From the NCBI GenBank assembly GCA_963682175.1, contig OY821771.1, positions 39,452,201 through 39,516,200 on the forward strand: a DNA stretch of 64,000 nt, written 5' to 3'. Below are positions 60,799 to 64,000 of the stretch, piece after piece; position 1 is the first letter of the stretch; each line of letters begins with the position of its first letter. The notes beneath the pieces were generated by a model. The model saw nothing but the letters and a program-made list of their open reading frames with translations, had not been told where the DNA came from and searched no databases. Origin of the DNA: Triglochin maritima (Eukaryota > Streptophyta > Magnoliopsida > Alismatales > Juncaginaceae). Made by a program: the position numbers and the translations under genes.

Positions 60799-61969
60799 TG
60801 AAGGGAATGTGTTCTAAAAGTTTTACTTTTAAATGTCAATTATTATGAATTGAATGAGAAAATCATTTTGTTCCACGTTTATGTTATTCGTCTTTTGGAA
60901 GTGTTAAGGAAGAGGCTCTTGGTCCTTAACCGTAGAGCTCTAAAAGATATTGGTTTACATAAAAACAAAAGATATTCACAATCATGGTAATTAACATGGG
61001 ACATTAATTACCGGGTTAATATTGTCGTGTCGGTCATAGATCATTGTAGCTCTACGAGTGAGTGACAACACGGGTATGCAAAAGAGGAAAGTATTACTTT
61101 TGTATACTGAATAGACCTAATAAGTAAAATATTATATAAATGTGTTTCTGTGTCATTAATATTTTACTGTGTCCTTGGTCCTTTGATATGAGACTTATAT
61201 CCGATCGCTTAAGGAGTTCTTAATTAGACTAGTGTCTTGAGCTATCGACGAGTGTAGTGTAAAGGCATTAGTTGGTTAAGTATAACTTTCATTGGAGAAG
61301 ATAGTTAGTCAAAAGATTATCATTGCCCCTCTTAATTGAGTGATGATATTAGTGGGCCCCTTGATAAAGCAAAGTTATAATGTGCACAATGTGATTTGAG
61401 TTAAGTCACATATTTATAACTAGCTTAAAGAGAACAAGAAATGAATACTAATACAAAGATGACACAATACTACTTTGTGTGTATTCTTAATATCATGAGG
61501 CAAGAGACGGACACAAGTGGTGCACTCCATCACTAAATAGATCGGGTTTTGATTCGAGTGGAATTAAGACATCTAACAAATTGGGAGCTATAATGTGTAG
61601 CTAGATACCGCTTATAGCTTGTGATATTAAGTTCTTAATATCACTGCCAACTTAGTTTAGATCCTCCCATAGGTCACACCACAAAACTGGGAAACAAGAA
61701 ATGGGGATTTTGAGTTCATAAGATGTGTCGGGTTTCATGTAAAAAATATGACACATGGGGTGAACAAGCAAAATCAAAACTATGTTGTGATTGATAACAT
61801 AATTAGAATCTAAATTAAATTCATATGTGATGTAAATATTATGGGGTGTAATGATTGATCATTACATAGGATAATATGTTACATAAGTTGTGAATTTACT
61901 ACTAATCCCGAAATGTCAAATTTTGTAGGGGTTAAACCGAAATTTGACAAGTCTGCAGAACAGTGCTCC

Positions 61970-62205
61970 AACGGTCGACCAATTAGCAGTACACGGTCGA
62001 CCGACCGGGCACGGTCGACCGGACGTGTCTCGACCGATAACAGGGAATTTTCATCTGTTCGAACGGTCAACCGAATGTGATCGGTCGGTCGACCGAACAT
62101 TGCGATTGAATAGTTCCTGTTACGAACGGTCGACCGAGTTATTGAACGGTCGACCGAAACCTTGTTCGAGCGGTCAACCCAACCTCGAAACGGTCGACCG
62201 GTCCA
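61970..62205. repeat. Cluster of CGGTCGACCG palindromes in the solo LTR U3
   Basis: About ten copies of (A/C)CGGTC(G/A)ACCG(A) occur in 235 bp, roughly 180 bp upstream of the LTR TATA box. The core GTCGAC is a perfect palindrome. Similar clusters occur in the unrelated-looking LTRs at 11570-11725 and 43880-44030. They may be binding sites for a host factor. Confidence 0.8.
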
Positions 62206-62380
62206 GACGGTTTTCAACAGAATTAATTTAAGAATTAATTAGATCATGCATGGAATTGGTCCATAATTGATTTAATTCGTAGCTAATATTATTTATTATT
62301 AAATAATGGATGGTTAGATGGAATTTTGCATGAAATCATGGGCAAGAGGTTGCACATGAATATGTAATTTGGTGAGAACT

Positions 62381-62388
62381 TATAAATA
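62381..62388 (+). promoter_or_regulatory. TATA box of the 60.8-kb solo LTR
   Basis: TATAAATA sits about 180 bp after the palindrome cluster and just ahead of a pyrimidine-rich leader (CTCATTACCTCCTTAATTC), a normal layout for an LTR promoter. Confidence 0.6.
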
Positions 62389-62851
62389 CAAGTTTATCTC
62401 ATTACCTCCTTAATTCATTCATTGCTTTCTCATGCAAAAATTCTCTCCCCATAATTCTCCACGAAAATTCCTTAATTCTTAAATTTAGTTTTAGTTCTTA
62501 AGAGATCATCTTCTCAAGGGAATTGAAGAGGGGTTAGTAATTGGATTCTAAACCCTATCGGAGATTGAGAGACTAGCTTCCATCTCTCCGATCTTGTTTA
62601 GAGTTTGGTGAATACTCGGAGGCATCCGGCGCAGCGAGGAGCATCCCCAACGTCTCCGAATCTTCAAGAAGTTTTAGAGAACTTCTAGGTATGAATTTTG
62701 GAGCCCATATTTGTTTTAATAAAGTTTTGAAACTAGATATTGAAACAAATTGATGCATGCATGAAATAAATCATAGAAAATTGTAAATTGATCCTTATTG
62801 TGCATAAAAATTCGAAAAATATACATGCATAATTAAACATGAAATCCTACA

Positions 62852-64000
62852 ATTCATTGACGAGCCTCTCTCACATTGGCGAAATAGACACTCTCATATA
62901 TAGGACGTGCACCTATCTCATTAGAAATCGCACGACGGGCGTACGACCAATTCTCCTGACCACCATGAAAGACATCGGCAACACATCAAAATCCACAGTT
63001 GCCATCAGCACGTACGTCATTCCACCTTTCCAGAAATGGTAAAATGATTCCTGACAGTCTATCATTATATGGGAAGTTGTCCACGTCAACCCGTCCGGAC
63101 ACTGTAAGATAGGTAAATAACAATTCATTAAAACAACAAAATTAGGAGATAATATATTCAACCCCATTTAGATTACTCATATATATTAAATAACATAACA
63201 ACAAAGATATCGACATACCAGAAGGTCATGTGCCCGTATTCACGGACGATCGAGACGAATTAGACCGACGACCCCTGCTCCCACTACTGCCAGACCGACC
63301 ACGACCTCGCTCAGCATACTCGAAGGCACTCGGGTCCCCACGTGTCGACTTTCCCCTAGGTCGACCTCGTACCTTAGTATTTTCTTCGGGTTCTCCATAG
63401 TTCGACTGATCGGGGTGTAAGTGTTCGTATAAAATACGAGAGGCACTACGAATTACTGCAGGGTCGCTCTCCGAGATCTCATCCACTAGCTTCCGAAAAT
63501 GCTCGGCGTCTTGTGCTGAATGATCAACAAACTCTGACATCTGGACTCCTTCTCCGATAACAAGTGTTTTCCAGAATGGATGAATCTGCTCTAAATAAAT
63601 TCCATCACATGTTGCCAAACACTCGTACATGGTACAAGCACAAGGAATCCCATGTGTTGTCAGGAAAGCACACCCACAACGATATTCAATTCAACATGAA
63701 TTTTTCCTTATGCACCAACCACGTGTCTTCCATGTACTTCGTCAGCACTGGCCAGGAACTGTAAGAATCCTTCAGATTACGGACTGCTCGATCATAATCC
63801 GTCTGTGAATCAGAAAGCATGACTCTCCTCCACCTTCCATGCCTAAAACTCTCTGCAAGCTGCTTCTCCTTGCCGAATACGTGGTATGCGTAGTTGTACA
63901 CGTCTTTGTTGATATGTCAGGTGCATAGTAAATGAGCTGACTCAGGAAAAACCTCTGCCACTGGTCGCATCAGACCCATCTCCCGGTCCGTAATTATTGC
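62852..64000 (-). pseudogene. Mutator-like transposase fused to OTU domain (5' part, decayed)
   Basis: Minus strand, running off the window at 64000. It starts inside the MULE catalytic domain: AIITDREMGLMRPVAEVFPE, SAHLLCT then a stop where Trp is expected, then HINKDVYNYAYHVFGKEKQ; TDRE holds a catalytic Asp and C..H the usual zinc-like pair. WPVLTKYMEDTWLVHKEKF follows, then at about 63688 a jump in frame to EYRCGCAFLTTHGIPCACTM, so about 90-100 residues normally found there are missing. The C-terminal tail (RGRPRGKSTRGDPSAFEYAE) ends at TGA 63228-63226, 11 bases before a GTATGT donor. A 117-bp intron (63218-63102) leads to the first half of an OTU-type cysteine protease domain: LSGIILPFLERWNDVRADGN, CGF, stop, CVADVFHGGQENWSYARRA. 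DGNC is the catalytic Asp/Cys motif. Four stops make it a pseudogene; its end is at 60427-60798. Confidence 0.82.

Larger units (their letters stand above)
60799..62851 (+). mobile_element. 2053-bp solo LTR inserted in the OTU domain
   Basis: The insertion starts TGAAGGGAATG and ends AAATCCTACA, with TG...CA termini, and is flanked by ATTCG (60794-60798) and ATTCA (62852-62856), a 5-bp duplication with one CpG change. It has no gag-pol. A TATA box (TATAAATA, 62381-62388) with a leader after it, and a cluster of CGGTCGACCG motifs upstream (61970-62205), are consistent with a U3 promoter. The orientation is taken from the TATA box. No second LTR was found, so a solo LTR from recombination is inferred. 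Confidence 0.82.

Noticed and set aside
61944..62231. Frames on both strands with Val-Asp-Arg repeats
   Set aside because: They come from the CGGTCGACCG palindrome cluster in the LTR; the same peptide-like repeat on both strands is expected from a palindrome.

Overview
This window is nuclear DNA from a flowering plant, most likely a eudicot. The evidence is GT-AG introns of plant size, an AT-rich background, telo-box elements in front of a ribosomal protein gene, and plant-only gene families (NOI/RIN4-like, DUF630/DUF632, plant mobile domain). I cannot name the species. There are no tRNA, rRNA, CRISPR or prokaryotic features.

Seven ordinary host genes can be built exon by exon, with reading frame kept across canonical splice sites: a RanBP2-type zinc-finger protein of the organellar VAR3/OZ type (+, 3857-6379); 40S ribosomal protein S20 (-, 7628-9159); an 18-exon SAPS-domain regulator of PP6-type phosphatases (+, 18185-29820); a 90-residue NOI/RIN4-like protein with a 6-base first coding exon (-, 31853-32862); a DUF630/DUF632 protein of the NRG2/APSR1 type (+, 37027-40511); a Golgi GT31 hydroxyproline O-galactosyltransferase with galectin domain (+, 48323-52432); and a BAG-family co-chaperone (-, 53408-55096). 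They act in unrelated processes and show no clustering by pathway.

The rest is transposon-rich. Many insertions can be closed to the base by target-site duplications (TSDs): hAT-type miniature elements with 8-bp TSDs (9390, 14464, 17558, 42587, 44431), three members of one PIF/Harbinger-type family with TTA TSDs (6604, 33875, 45076), two long-inverted-repeat Mutator-type elements with 9-bp TSDs (46543, 56021), solo LTRs with 5-bp TSDs (11246, 43648, 60799) and two truncated LINE tails inside SAPS introns (20325, 26695). A degenerate copia gag with primer-binding site opens the window. A 1.2-kb minisatellite lies at 16.1-17.25 kb.

The most unusual part is the right end (56-64 kb). A spliced plant-mobile-domain (PMD) gene (+, from 57525) faces, tail to tail, a decayed Mutator transposase fused to an OTU-type cysteine protease domain (-, 60427 to beyond 64000). 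That fusion is split by a 2053-bp solo LTR whose two TSD copies differ at a single CpG, so one of the inactivating stop codons can be dated after the insertion. A rearranged relative of the PMD gene, including its promoter, first exon and GC-rich palindromic intron, lies at the left end (1768-3790). Both ends also carry a family built of GAACTCGGCA/TGCCGAGTTC palindromes. Together these suggest a PMD-associated Mutator system active in this genome.
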